Positions 34,447 through 44,966 of a DNA stretch of 64,000 bases are shown here, piece by piece. A program made the translations under genes and the position numbers. Below the pieces are notes generated by a model, which was not told the DNA's origin, made no database searches, and saw only the letters and a program-made list of their open reading frames with translations. This stretch comes from Heterodera schachtii. Taxonomy: Eukaryota; Nematoda; Chromadorea; Rhabditida; Heteroderidae. How positions within the stretch are numbered: position 1 is the stretch's first letter; every line of letters starts with the position of its first letter. The stretch is taken from contig SIJG01000076.1 of the NCBI GenBank assembly GCA_023374025.1, positions 1 to 64,000 of the forward strand, given 5' to 3'.

Positions 34447-35416
34447 GTAAGACGCGAATCTGATCAGACAACAGACGGACTGATCAGAAAATTCATCTAA
34501 TCACTTGCGTCGGAAAACAGACTGATAAAATGATTGGACAAAAGACTGATCAGAAATTAATCCAATAAATTGAGCCAGAAAAAAGGAATGAAATTGATCA
34601 GGTTCAAACTGTTTAATCAGAAATTAATCTAATTTATTAGAAGAGTTATCTGATCAAAAACAGACAAACGCATTGATCAGAGAATTAATCTAATCAATTT
34701 TGGCAAGAAAAATGACAGAAAAACGATCAGACAAATGGACTGATCAGAAAATTAATTTTTATCAATTGGGCCAGAAAACAGATTGATAAAATGATTGGAC
34801 AAAAGACTGATCAGAAATTAATCCAATAAATTGAGCCAGAAAAAAGGAATGAAATTGATCAGGTTCAAACTATTTAATCAGAAATTAATCTAATCTATTA
34901 GAAGAGTTATCTGATCAAAATCAGACAAACGCATTGATCAGAGAATTAATCTAATCAATTTTGTCAAGAAAAATGACAGAAAAACGATCAGACAAATGGA
35001 CTGATCAGAAAATTAATTTTTATCAATTGGGCCAGAAAACAGATTGATAAAATGATTGGACAAAAGACTGATCAGAAATTAATCCAATAAATTGAGCCAG
35101 AAAAAAGGAATGAAATTGATCAGGTTCAAACTGTTTAATCAGAAATTAATCTAATCTATTAGAAGAGTTATCTGATCAAAATCAGACAAACGCATTGATC
35201 AGAGAATTAATCTAATCAATTTTGGCAAGAAAAATGACAGAAAAACGATCAGACAAATGGATGATCAGAAAATTAATTTTTATCAATTGGGCCAGAAAAC
35301 AGACTGAAAAAATGATCCGACAAGTTATTGTGATCAATTGGACAAGGAAAGGAAAGGACAGATAACTAACAAAAGGATGATCGCTCATAAAAATAAGTTA
35401 GGCTATAAAACACTGA
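33675..35416. repeat. Inverted duplication arm C
   Basis: Inverted partner of 26607-27727. Longer than arm B because a 261-bp unit is present three times. Ends at the assembly gap. Confidence 0.85.
34521..35303. repeat. 261-bp tandem repeat, three units, CTGATCAG-rich
   Basis: Unit starts recur at 34521, 34782 and 35043 ('ctgataaaatgattggac' or 'attgataaaatgattgg'). Units are nearly identical and carry many TGATCAG words. The array directly precedes the N gap, which may reflect unresolved further units. Confidence 0.85.
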
Positions 35417-35723
35417 NNNNNNNNNNNNNNNNNNNNNNNNNNNNNNNNNNNNNNNNNNNNNNNNNNNNNNNNNNNNNNNNNNNNNNNNNNNNNNNNNNNN
35501 NNNNNNNNNNNNNNNNNNNNNNNNNNNNNNNNNNNNNNNNNNNNNNNNNNNNNNNNNNNNNNNNNNNNNNNNNNNNNNNNNNNNNNNNNNNNNNNNNNNN
35601 NNNNNNNNNNNNNNNNNNNNNNNNNNNNNNNNNNNNNNNNNNNNNNNNNNNNNNNNNNNNNNNNNNNNNNNNNNNNNNNNNNNNNNNNNNNNNNNNNNNN
35701 NNNNNNNNNNNNNNNNNNNNNNN
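35417..35723. other. Assembly gap (307 N)
   Basis: A run of N only. It lies between the tandem array and a segment that is itself duplicated 860 bp downstream, so the local assembly is uncertain. Confidence 0.99.
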
Positions 35724-36643
35724 TTATCAATTGCTTTTGTTTAAAATTGACAATAATATGAATGCAAATAATGTAGTCGTATATGCGAAAATTCTGTGGA
35801 AAGAAAAGGTTTAAAAATAATTTATAGATGAATTCAAATCCTCATGTCCAACATATTAAAAATATTCATAAATAGGGCTTCCATTTTTAGGCAAATGCCT
35901 AAAATTTTTGCGCACTTAATACGCATAGATAAGCACGAAAAAAGCATTTTCCGCTTGGTTTTGGGTGTCTACGATGACTTTTATAATGCCTATTTTTGCC
36001 TATTTTGGATTTTTTGTGCTTAATGCCTAAACGCCTATTTTTGTGCCTATTTCGCCATTTTTGGCGCCTTTTTCAAGATTTTCTTTAAAAATTCTTAACA
36101 AATGAAACTCACACCCCTAAGAATCGACCCGAAAATTTTTCAAAAAATACACCCCTTAAGAATTACAAAAATTTTCAGAAAAATTGATCCGCAAAATTCA
36201 TTATTTTTTTTCTTAATAAAAATTTTTGGATTAAGAAATATCCTTATTCGAAAAAACTTTAAAACAATTGAAATATAAGCAAAATTAAGTTTTTTGATTT
36301 AGTTTTTACGTGATTTGCTACCTAAAAAGCGTTAATAAATAAATTTTTTTGCCTATTTTTGTGCCTATTTCATGCCTATTTTGCGATTTTTTTATGCCTT
36401 TTTAGGTGCCTATTTCGCGATTTTTTGTGCCTAAAAATGGAAGCCCTATTCATAAATAATGCTTGTTGAGCGCCAAAAATAATTACTAGAGAAGAAACGC
36501 GGTAGCCGACGCGGCATTAATCTGCAATTTTGAAAAATTTTTGAAATAGCCCAAAACCACTCGCCTTAATAACGAAAATATTTATCAATTGCTTTTGTTT
36601 AAAATTGACAATAATATGAATGCAAATAATGTAGTCGTATTGG
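35724..36643. repeat. Direct repeat pair of about 61 bp beside the gap
   Basis: 35724-35784 and 36583-36643 share 'ttatcaattgcttttgttta' and continue identically through 'aatgtagtcgtat', then diverge. The intervening DNA holds a MITE. Confidence 0.8.
35873..36448. mobile_element. hAT-type MITE, TSD TTCATAAA
   Basis: Ends TAGGGCTTCCATTTTTAGGC and its reverse complement, with a perfect 8-bp duplication TTCATAAA (35865-35872, 36449-36456). The subterminal arms repeat 'tgcctatttt' many times in both orientations. Non-coding. Confidence 0.88.
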
Positions 36644-36821
36644 TGCCGTTGTCCCATATTTGTTGATTGGAACGGAGAAAATAAATTGTTTTTTATTTAT
36701 AGAAATATTTGATCCTTTTTTAAACATAATATGTTAGTTTTAAATAATTAATTAATTATTTAAAATTAACTATTTTTTTAATTTTAGTCAAAAAACTAAA
36801 GGATTACTCATATAAAGGTTC

Positions 36822-37086
36822 TTAAAGCGAATTTTGTTTGTGCAGCAGATGGTCGGGCCAAGGCAATTGCTCAGCATGGGCAGTGTTTGTCAACAACACA
36901 ATTAGTTTCAGCATTCCCATGTCCTTGCGAATTACGATTGTTCTCCAAAGTGACAATTCGCTTTTGCCATCGAAATGTTTCTCCATTAACGCATCAAAAC
37001 GTGGCGAAAGAAGTGCCAATTTGAGGCCGAGTTGAGGACGGTTAAAAAATGGGAATATGTCCACCCAAACATCGTTGCAAATCCAA
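36822..37086 (-). pseudogene. F-box-like N-terminal exon, isolated
   Basis: From an acceptor at 37087 the exon gives WICNDVWVDIFPFFNRPQLG, LALLSPRFDALMEKHF, SELSLWRTIVIRKD, then a divergent tail to a stop. The exon is open, but the next family exons are not on this strand; the neighbouring C-terminal exons are on the plus strand. Probably an inverted fragment. Confidence 0.6.
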
Positions 37087-37545
37087 CTGAAATTTTCGAC
37101 AAATAATTTCCGATCGTACTTAGTCCAAAAATTCGCTCACATTTTCCTTAAACGACTGCTCCCCATTTTGTTATCAAATAACAGCGAGACTAAACGAGAA
37201 ATAAGGATATCAACAAATGGATCATCAATTTCCAAAAAAGAGTACTACTTTTCGGTTTTGGGGCCTAGATTTTAATTTCAAAAACCACCCAAACGACGCG
37301 CAGAATTGCAAAAAACTACGCGCGCCAACAATTATTATGTAGGGTGCATAAATGTCAGCAATTTGAGCTAAAATTTCTTTAAGTGATCTGAGTATGAGCC
37401 ATCTATTTTTTTGCATCTTAGCGCCGGAGGAACGCGCACGAAATTCTGCGCGTCCTTTTTTGTTTAAAAAAATACAAATCTAGGCCACAAAACTGAACTA
37501 GAATTTGTTATGCTTTTCATTTCTCAATTTGGCATTGTTTTTAAG

Positions 37546-37958
37546 GCATTTCTTCGTGCTGCCACCCATTCTTCTGCCAGCTACAAAATTCATCTTGAAC
37601 TTTATGAGTCAACGATTGATCCATTTGAATTGATAAACGAACGGAACAGCAAAAAGCTGACATTGGAGAAAGAAGGCGACCGTGGAAATGCCAATTTTGT
37701 TTATTGGCTGTTGAAGCGATGCCAAATTGGAGAGACGGCGACAATTAATTGGGGGGACGAAAAGACGAACAATTTGAACACTGTCAAATTTACGCTTGAT
37801 GTAGATTACATTGGGTGAGTGCGTAGCAATTGTTTTTGCTTTAATATTCAAATTTAAATTGCCCTTAATTTAGGCGATTGTCTCCACCAAAGGCGGCGGA
37901 CAAAATGAACACAAAAAGTCGTCCAAAAAAGAAAAATGCCAAGCGCAGCCGTAACTGA
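37546..37958 (+). CDS. F-box-like family, C-terminal two exons (partial gene)
   Basis: Exon 37546-37814 (acceptor ttttaag) encodes AFLRAATHSSASYKIHLEL, IDPFELINERNSKKLTLEKE, WLLKRCQIGETATINW, NTVKFTLDVDYIG. GT at 37815. The last exon 37874-37958 encodes GRLSPPKAADKM and a Lys/Arg tail (KSRPKKKNAKRSRN), stop. Phases fit. The tail could be a nuclear localisation signal. N-terminal exons are missing on this strand. In the family the first half carries the F-box-like substrate-adaptor fold and this half a beta-rich domain of unknown role. Confidence 0.6.
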
Positions 37959-38103
37959 AGAAAACGTGAATGAATTATTTGAGAAATGATCAATCACATT
38001 GAATTAAATGGAGAACAAGCTACCCTAATTTTATGCTGTATTTTCGGCAATGGCTTACAATTGCGGTCCCGACGAAAATTAATTGAAAAATTTATAATTT
38101 TGT

Positions 38104-38460
38104 TTTCCCTGGGGTGAACAAATGTGCTGATCACAAATATGAACTCAGATTTTGCAAAAGCCATCGTTTTGTCTATGATTTTTGATCAATTCTCAAAAAA
38201 ATAAACTGCAGCCAAGCGGGCTCGACCCGCAGACCCCGTCTCACCTGACCCTTAAGGGCCAGTAATTAAATTTCAAAAACCGTAAAAAACTAAAAACTCA
38301 ACTTCTCAAAACATTCAATAGTTCATTCGAAAGCTCTTTTTTAGCTCTATGGGTATGAGTTTTTTACATCCAATTATTTTTCTTAGTTTTTTGAAAAAAT
38401 CACGTAAGACAAAATCAGTGTTTTTACAAAATCTGAGCTCAAATTCGTAATCAACACATT
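38104..38460. repeat. Interspersed repeat family A, copy 2
   Basis: Same word order as 16.80-17.09 kb, with 'ccaagcgggctcgacccgca' (reverse B-box-like) and 'gaaagctctttt'. A third partial copy begins at 41.65 kb. Confidence 0.55.
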
Positions 38461-39050
38461 TTTTCACCACAGAGCAATTTACACACAATTTTATTTGTTT
38501 TCAAATAAATCATGCAAATTTTATTCAAAAAATTAAAAATTTTTTTTTGTTAAGATATGAAAATTGGTAATTTTAAAATGAATTTGAACAAAAAGCTTTT
38601 AAATGTTATTCATATTTATTTAGAGTCTAAAATGATTTTTAACCAGTGCTTAATTCGTACCTTAAAATTTGGCATTCTGCCCAATGAATGTAAAAATTTC
38701 CTTTTCTTTGTTTCTCAATTTTTTCCTAAATTTTCGCCTTTGTTTTTCTCATTTTTTAACAGAGTTTCGCAAGTCGGCATTCTTGCCAATTATATGAAAA
38801 TTGTTATTTTTTTCAAAAAATTTTTTTTTTAATTTGCTTTTGTATTGGAAAAAATTATTAAGCAGATTCGATTTAATGCTCTTTGCGACTTCATCAGTCT
38901 GCTCAAATTGCACAAAAATGCATTGACGGTTCGAAACAATTTTTTTTTAAATTACAAAATAATTTTTTATTTAAACTTAATAATTAATAAGATCTTTTCA
39001 TATAACACATAGATAGTTATATAGTACATATGCGTGTATATTTCAGCTGG
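38461..39050. other. AT-rich DNA with a duplicated tag
   Basis: 38851-38910 ('attattaagcagattcgatt', 'gcgacttcatcagtc') recurs at 45199-45242, so a repeat fragment is present. No gene. Confidence 0.45.
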
Positions 39051-39935
39051 TTTCTCGATGGTTTTAAATGTTTCGTACCATCCAGGGATGGGGGCGCGCA
39101 CAGAAAAATCTCGCGGTCGCGCATCGCGGATTCAATTTGCCGCGGTCGCGGATCGCGCATTTAAAAACTCAAAATTTTCCAATTTTTATACCATTTTTTT
39201 AAACTTTTTTAAAAATTTTCTTATATAAAAAATTAATTAAAATCCCGATGCAAATAAAATTTGGGAAGGGACTGAATGGGGGAGGGGGGTGAGTCAATGT
39301 TCAAATTTGCGAAGGAGTTCCAGTCATGGAAACCCTATGATTTTTTGTTTTTCAGACAGCTTTTTTGCGGGCGCGATTTTTCTAAAAAACTTTTGGGAAC
39401 TGATGCGAGGAGGGTGGATCCGGCGGTGCCGATAGGCGCCGCCAGGAAAAATTTTAAAAGTTTGAGTGCGATTTGGTTAAAGTTTTGTAAAAAATGAACT
39501 ATTTTGTGATTTAGAGCCAATTTTTTTAAAGAAGAATAAAGTTTTTGTCAGCTCTAACGGGGAAAAATTGGAATTTTGAAACGAATTTTTTGAGAATAAG
39601 TTTCAAAAAAAATTATTTAATTTTGAATATTCAAAAAAACAATCGCTTCAAAAAATTTTCTTTACAAAAATTTTACGACCAAAAAATGCGCGGCGCGTCG
39701 TGCAAAAAAAAAAATCCCGCGGTCGCGGATCGCGCATCGCGGATTCAATTTGCCGCGGTCGCGGATCGCGCAAAAAAAACGCCTCGAAACGCGGATCGCG
39801 GTCGCGTCCCAGCCCTGGTACCATCCGTTATTCGTCGCAAGTGCAGTGAACAAAAACCGGAATTTTTTCTGTCTAATGGTGGAGTGCCTGTTCAGTGTCC
39901 GTTGCCGGACCTCCTGCTGGTGACCAACGAATTTT
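39046..39935 (+). pseudogene. F-box-like exon fragment split by a transposon
   Basis: Short coding-like pieces flank the element: 'CFVPS' before it and VIRRKCSEQKP, SNGGVPVQCPLPDLLL after it. The PLPD block is the end of the first family exon. Only the tail survives. Confidence 0.35.
39083..39817. mobile_element. hAT-type element with GC-rich subterminal repeats, TSD GTACCATC
   Basis: CAGGGATGGG at the left and its imperfect reverse complement (CCCAGCCCTG) at the right, with 8-bp duplication GTACCATC at 39075-39082 and 39818-39825. The words 'cgcggtcgcgcatcgcgg' and 'ccgcggtcgcggatcgcgc' occur near both ends in the same orientation. One GC palindrome copy sits at about 39421-39443. No transposase. 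Confidence 0.8.
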
Positions 39936-40298
39936 AAGAGCCCCAACAGCATTCTGCGCCGAAAAATAAAATTTACTGTCGATAAAAAGGCAATGAAACC
40001 TGATTGAATTTTTCTTAATTGTTGGAAGAATCTCTTTTTTATGCCTATTTTATGTACCATTTATAAAATTAAGTGTCTAAAAATATAACAAAATGTTTAT
40101 TCTATAAATTATTAAAAATGGGATTTTTTTTTGTAACTTTTCGCCTAATTTTTCAGGACTATTTTGCATTTTTTTTTACGTGCTTTTTGGGTTTTTTTTT
40201 GACTTTTCGCCTAATTTCAGGATTTTTTTCCCTTTTTATGACTTTTTGTGACTTTTTGGCGATTTTTTATGACTTAAATTCCCAGCCCTATTGATCAG
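39936..40298. mobile_element. Possible MITE remnant before an F-box exon
   Basis: The right part repeats 'gacttttcgcctaattt' and ends 'cccagcccta' at 40290, like the ends of the hAT MITEs, but I could not define a matching left end or target duplication. Confidence 0.35.
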
Positions 40299-41410
40299 GC
40301 ATTTCTCCGTGCCACCACTTCGGTCAGCTACCAAATTCGTAGTGTCATTTGCCTGCTAACAAAACGAATTGAGCCATTTGAATTGGTGAACGAGCGGACC
40401 AAAGAAATGCTGATATTAGAGAAAATTATGCAAATTCTTGGAAATTCTTGGCTTTGGCTGTTGAAGCGATGCCCAATAATTGCTGGGGAAACGGCAGCGA
40501 CGGACCAATGGGAAGACGACGACGAAAATTGGGACGACAATTTGAACAATGTCAAATTTAATTTGTGTGGTGGCAGAAGTTCGACTGCTGGGTAAGTGTG
40601 AAAAGGACGAAACCCAACTCGTACTATTATGTAGTAAATATAGAAACAGAAAAAAGCGAGACAGCGTTAAGTCATCAGAGAACAGAGAAAAAAAGATACT
40701 CTAAAATAGTACGAGTTGGGTTTTTACCGTGTAAAAAGTATGGTTCGAAGTTGTATGATTTTTACTCCATATTTTGGCCATTTTTGGCATATTTTCACAA
40801 GAAAAATGCATATAAAAAGCGAAAAATACACCCCTAAGGATCGATTTTTTGGGAATTTTTAAAAATACACCCTTAAAAACCGAACATTTTTTAGCTTTTT
40901 GTAAGAACTTTGTGAAAAAAAATTTATTTATATAAAAAATATAATTTTGTTTTAGCACACATATAAAAAATTTAAAATTTGGAAATTCAATCTTTTTGCA
41001 ATTGTCTAAAAAGTGCTCCTTAGCCCTTGTTTTAGTGTTTTTAAAGTCAATTCTTAATTTTTACACCATTTTTGACATTTTTTTGGGCGTTAAAATTATT
41101 TTTAGCAATTTTTAAGGCATATATTTTATTGCATATTTTGGCATTTTTCGGGTTTTAGGGCATATTTTGGGGGGGGGGGGGGTTTAGTGCATAATTTATG
41201 CGCATATTTGGCATTTTTTAGTTAGAACCCTAGGTAAAAAGAGTGTACCCAAAAATTTCGCCGCCAACATTTTTTTCAGTGCTTTTTTGAAAAAAAATAC
41301 CAATTCAAATTGTATTTAATCTTAGGACTCGTCCCCAGCGGAAGAAGAAGAACAAAAAGAAGAAGAAGCGGGCCAAAGCATTGAAACGTCGTCGGACTGC
41401 GCGGAAATGA
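40299..41410 (+). CDS. F-box-like family, C-terminal two exons (partial gene)
   Basis: Exon 40299-40591: AFLRATTSVSYQI, IEPFELVNERTKEMLILEK, WLWLLKRCPII, NLNNVKFNL; then GG|GTAAGT. Last exon 41326-41410: GTRPQRKKKNKKKKKRAKA and an Arg/Lys end (RRRTARK), stop. Both exons have exactly the phase and, for the last, the same 85-nt length as the locus at 37.5 kb. The intron holds a hairpin (40609-40728) and a hAT-like insertion (40739-41233). The extremely basic tail suggests nuclear or nucleolar targeting. N-terminal exons are absent. Confidence 0.55.
40609..40728. repeat. Hairpin-forming inverted repeat
   Basis: 'aaacccaactcgtactat' at 40610 is inverted as 'atagtacgagttgggttt' at about 40706-40723, with an 80-base loop. 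Within the F-box intron. Confidence 0.7.
40739..41233. mobile_element. hAT-like MITE, TSD GTAAAAAG
   Basis: Imperfect ends (TATGGTTCGAAG and GTTAGAACCCTAG) with the 8-bp repeat GTAAAAAG at 40731-40738 and 41234-41241. Contains a 12-base G run near 41171 and many 'gcatattttgg' words. Confidence 0.6.
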
Positions 41411-42158
41411 ATTAATTATATCTGAGAAATGATCGATCTCATAGAATTGGAAAGGGAACCGCCCAATTCAGCGCCAGCCTTTTCGGCGCCGTTGCCAACA
41501 ACTATTTTCATTATCAACCAAATTAAATATTTTTGTTATCATTTGATTGCTGTTGAGATTCTCTATTAGCCTGCAAATTTCAAAAAAATTTTGTCAGTTT
41601 ACAAAAAAGTTAGGGCCAAAAACCTCAAAAATTGACTTTTTCTTGGCTTTTTCGGCGCCTCAGATTTTGCAAAAGCCATCAGTTGTCAATGATTTTTGAT
41701 CAATTCTCACAGAAAAATAAACTGCAGCCAAATGTGCTCGAACCACAGACCTCCGTCTCACACGGAACGGGACAAAATCTCGCCGCAGAAAATTTCAAAA
41801 AAAATTTTTTTTCAAACAAAGTTTTTTTGAAAATTTTTCGAAAAACAGTAAATTTTCATAAAATTTCAAATTGCTGAAAAATTTTCAACAATTTTTTTCT
41901 TTATATTTTCTTATAAAAAAATTTTTCTAAGAATTTTTTCCTTGAAAAATTTCTAAGTTTGAATTTTTCTTTTGAAATTTCTGCGGCGAGTTTTTGGACT
42001 ATAACTTTTTTCTTTGTCCACCAAATCTAACATTGTTGGTCTCATTCGAAAGCCCTAAGTTTCCTCTATTAGTCTGCAAAATTTCGTTAAGGTTCAAAAA
42101 AGTTATGACCAGAGGAATTCAAAAAACCTGATTTAGAGTCTTAACCAGGGTAGCCAGA
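41411..42158. repeat. Repeat mosaic
   Basis: 41455-41545 repeats almost exactly the sequence at 26470-26560 (first GT31 piece and its flank). 41650-41760 is a partial copy of repeat family A. The rest is AT-rich without coding. Confidence 0.6.
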
Positions 42159-42511
42159 TCTGAGGGTTTATCCTCATTTGTGGCTTTTTGATAGGTCAAC
42201 ACAGCGGCCCAATTTTGGGCTCCAAGTACAAATAAGTTTATTATTTATTTAATAATCAGAACGCCAAAACTTTGCAAAACTTAAAATTTTTTGGGAATTT
42301 TCCCTTGTAAAAATGCAAGAGCCGATCTCGAGATAGAAAAGAAACTTTTAAAAAACAAAAGAGAATTCGATAGAGGGGGTCAAAATATGGGCCTAAGCAA
42401 AATTTCAAGAAAATCGTTGCATAGGGAAAAATTTTTTAGCATAGCAAATATTTTGAATTGTTTACACAAAAAATGGTCTTCTCCCGAGGCAAATCTGGGT
42501 TGGCAAAGCAA

Positions 42512-43490
42512 ATGAACAGCTTATCTGCAGAAGCAAGACGAAAGCGGAAGGAATGGCGCTAGGAGCACGGTTGCAGGGTTGGTTCAACACCAAAAAGTGA
42601 GAAAATTGATTAAATTAATTTTATTTTTAAAACACTGCATTTTTCAGTGCCAAAGCAGACCGAAGCCGCCGAAAGTCAGCCGTCAACGTCAGCTCAGGAC
42701 CTTCGTAAGTCAACAAATCACTATTTTAGAAGCAAGTCTTAAATTAAGGCCCGCGTTCAAGCCCAGGCCATTGTCAGCAACTCCGATCAGGCGCCATGTG
42801 CGTGTCCGCGCAAAAACTACCGAAAACGCAACACAAATGGAATTGACAACTGCCGACAAAGCAACGCACATGGATTTGACAATGATGGACAAGGCAACGG
42901 ACGTGGATTTGGCTTATGAGGACGCCGCGACACAAACCGAGCAGTTGGATAAACAGTTGAAGGAGCAGGAACAAGTGATCAGCTTTCTTCGACAGCAGGT
43001 CCGCAACAGAGACGCAATGATCACTGCGCTTCGGCGGCAGTTGGAGGAAAAGATGGCACCACCGATGGAGACAATGACCACCAGCAAAAGTGAGTGAAAC
43101 TAAAATCCCCTTTTTATCTTTTTCAAATAATTTTCTTTTTTAATTTTAGCAACTCCAACAGGACGAGCAAAAGCTGAATTTCAAGGTGATGAGGCGCTCC
43201 ATTCCGTTTGGCGCCGACTTGAGCAACTGTGGAAGTGTATGCCGGACGCAGACCAAATTTTGCAGCAATTGGAGCACCATTTTGTCAACAATTGGCTCCT
43301 CGACACGGGCAAAATTGATGAAATGAAGCAGGTCTGTGTGTTTGGAGGGGGTGATTGCGTTAAACTTGTTTTATTTTAAAATTTATATATAATAATTCAG
43401 AGACAAAGTGATCAGAGGGAAGAGCATGATGAGTTCGATCAATCTGATGAAGAAACTGACGAAATTTCGCTTATCAATGTCATTGATTGA
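42512..43490 (+). CDS. Multi-exon coiled-coil protein, unknown family
   Basis: Firm exons: about 42731-43089 (LRPAFKPRPLSATPIRRH, then repeats TQMELTTADKATHMDL and DKATDVDLAYEDAATQTE, then a coiled coil QLKEQEQVISFLRQQVRNR), 43150-43331 (DEALHSVWRRLEQLWKCMPD, QLEHHFVNNWLLDTGKIDEM) and 43401-43490 (acidic end, EEHDEFDQSDEETDEISL, stop). Borders are GT/AG and phases match. The 5' part is less clear: an ATG at 42512 (MNSLSAEARRKRKEWR) hits a stop that a 1-base change would avoid, and a possible 25-nt intron at 42706-42730 may or may not be spliced. A second acidic exon (QKEIGDRRETDEENNGEEEQ) from 43500 could be an alternative 3' end. No family recognised. Sits inside inverted repeats. Confidence 0.5.
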
Positions 43491-43689
43491 TGGTGCTTTA
43501 GCAAAAAGAAATTGGTGATCGACGGGAGACGGACGAAGAAAACAATGGAGAAGAAGAGCAATTCGATTTTGAATATACACAGTTCGATAAAAGGTTTTTC
43601 TTCGTTTTTACAGGAAATAAAATTTTTTTTAATTTTTGAACTTCATTAAAAACTGTGTTATCATTTCACTTATATTTATTTGCTTTAAA

Positions 43690-43775
43690 AACCTCAAAAT
43701 ACAGTTACAGCATGCATGGGACTCGAACCTGAGACCCCCCTTTTGGTGACTAACTCACAGACCACTAAGACGAAA
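43690..43775 (-). tRNA. tRNA-like sequence, degenerate
   Basis: The minus strand holds 'ggttcgagtcccatgcat' (B-box and T-arm-like) and 'ttagtggtctgtgagttag' upstream of it, but no complete cloverleaf. Likely a SINE head within the repeat-bounded segment. Confidence 0.35.
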
Positions 43776-44966
43776 AAACCAACTTAATTGTACTTGGAGC
43801 CCAAAATTGGGCCGCTGTGGTCAATGAGGATTTTTTGGAAAATGAGGATTTGAGGATTTTTGAGGCTTTTGGAGGAAAATCCTCAGAATCTTTTAAATTT
43901 TGATAAATTGGCATAATGTTTTACAAATATTAATAATTTGGGTTTGTACAATCTCAAAATTTGTTATTTTTAGACAAAATCAGTTAAAAAATAGCATTAA
44001 AATTATAAAAAAAATTTGAACCCTTTCTTCATTGCACATGCGCAGAAAAAATATGCAAAAGAATATACATTTTTATAACATATTAGGTTATTAATTTTCA
44101 AAAAAGATAATATTGTCCATTTTCTTTCTTTATATATTTTTTCTATTGAAAGCGGATTTTTTTCTTTGTACAAAGATACGATTATTGTTTAAAGAGCATT
44201 TTACTTATTTAAATAGATGACATTTTCATAATTTTTTTTTTACTTTTTATAAATATTTTTTGTGTTTTGGTTTTTTTTATTTTGAGTCAATCCTGAGTTG
44301 AACGTAACTTAACCCGGTTGACTAACCCTCAGCTGCGGGGGGGTATTTTTCAACCCGCACCTAATAAAAGTTCATAGAATTAAATTAGGTATTGAAAGAG
44401 TTATGAATAGAAAATTCAATCATCTCTATTTGTAAGGTAATTTCATCATAAAAAAAAACCAAGATTGTTTGATAGAAATGAATTTTTTGGAAATGAGGAT
44501 TAGGATTTTGGGAGAAATGAGATTTTTGAGGCATTTGAGAAAAATCCTCAGAATCTTTTAATTTTGTAAATTGGCATAAGGTTTACAAATTAATAATTTG
44601 GGTTTGTAATAGAGCATCAAAACGAAAATAGAACCAATTTTTCCAAAAAACCACAAAATTAAGAATTTTTAATTAAAACTAAAAATATGGAATTGAATTT
44701 TTGCTTATAATTACAAAATTTGGCCATTTTTGTTGACAAATTCTGTTAAAAAATCGCATTAAAATTTACAAAATTTTTCCCGGCGGCGCCTATCGGCACT
44801 ACCGGAACCCTTGTTCCGCAAAAAATTTTTGGAAAAAGTGCCGCAAAAAAACAACTCCATTTTTCATGCTCAGAATTTCATCAAATGCTTATTTCAAACA
44901 AAATATTTGACCCAAAATGAGGCTTTTTTGCCTGCCAAATGAGGCTTTTAAAAATTTTAATCTGGC

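Larger units (their letters stand above)
42159..44966. mobile_element. Repeat-bounded 2.8-kb segment carrying a gene
   Basis: A perfect 31-bp inverted repeat lies at 42201-42231 and 43788-43818 ('acagcggcccaattttgggc' and onward). Outside it, the left end 'ggtagccagatctgagg...cctcatttg' is mirrored near 44930-44966 ('caaatgaggc...atctggcta'). A subsegment ('aatgaggattttttgg' to 'aataatttgggtttgta') is tandemly repeated at 43832 and 44480. No target duplication identified. Interpretation as a DNA transposon is inference. Confidence 0.5.

Noticed and set aside
35338..35814. Open frame crossing the N run
   Set aside because: Almost all of it is unknown sequence; the frame is an artefact of the gap.
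38557..38832. 91-codon frame MKIGNFKMNLNKK...
   Set aside because: Composition is that of AT-rich DNA (Phe/Lys/Asn/Ile); no homology pattern and no splice context.
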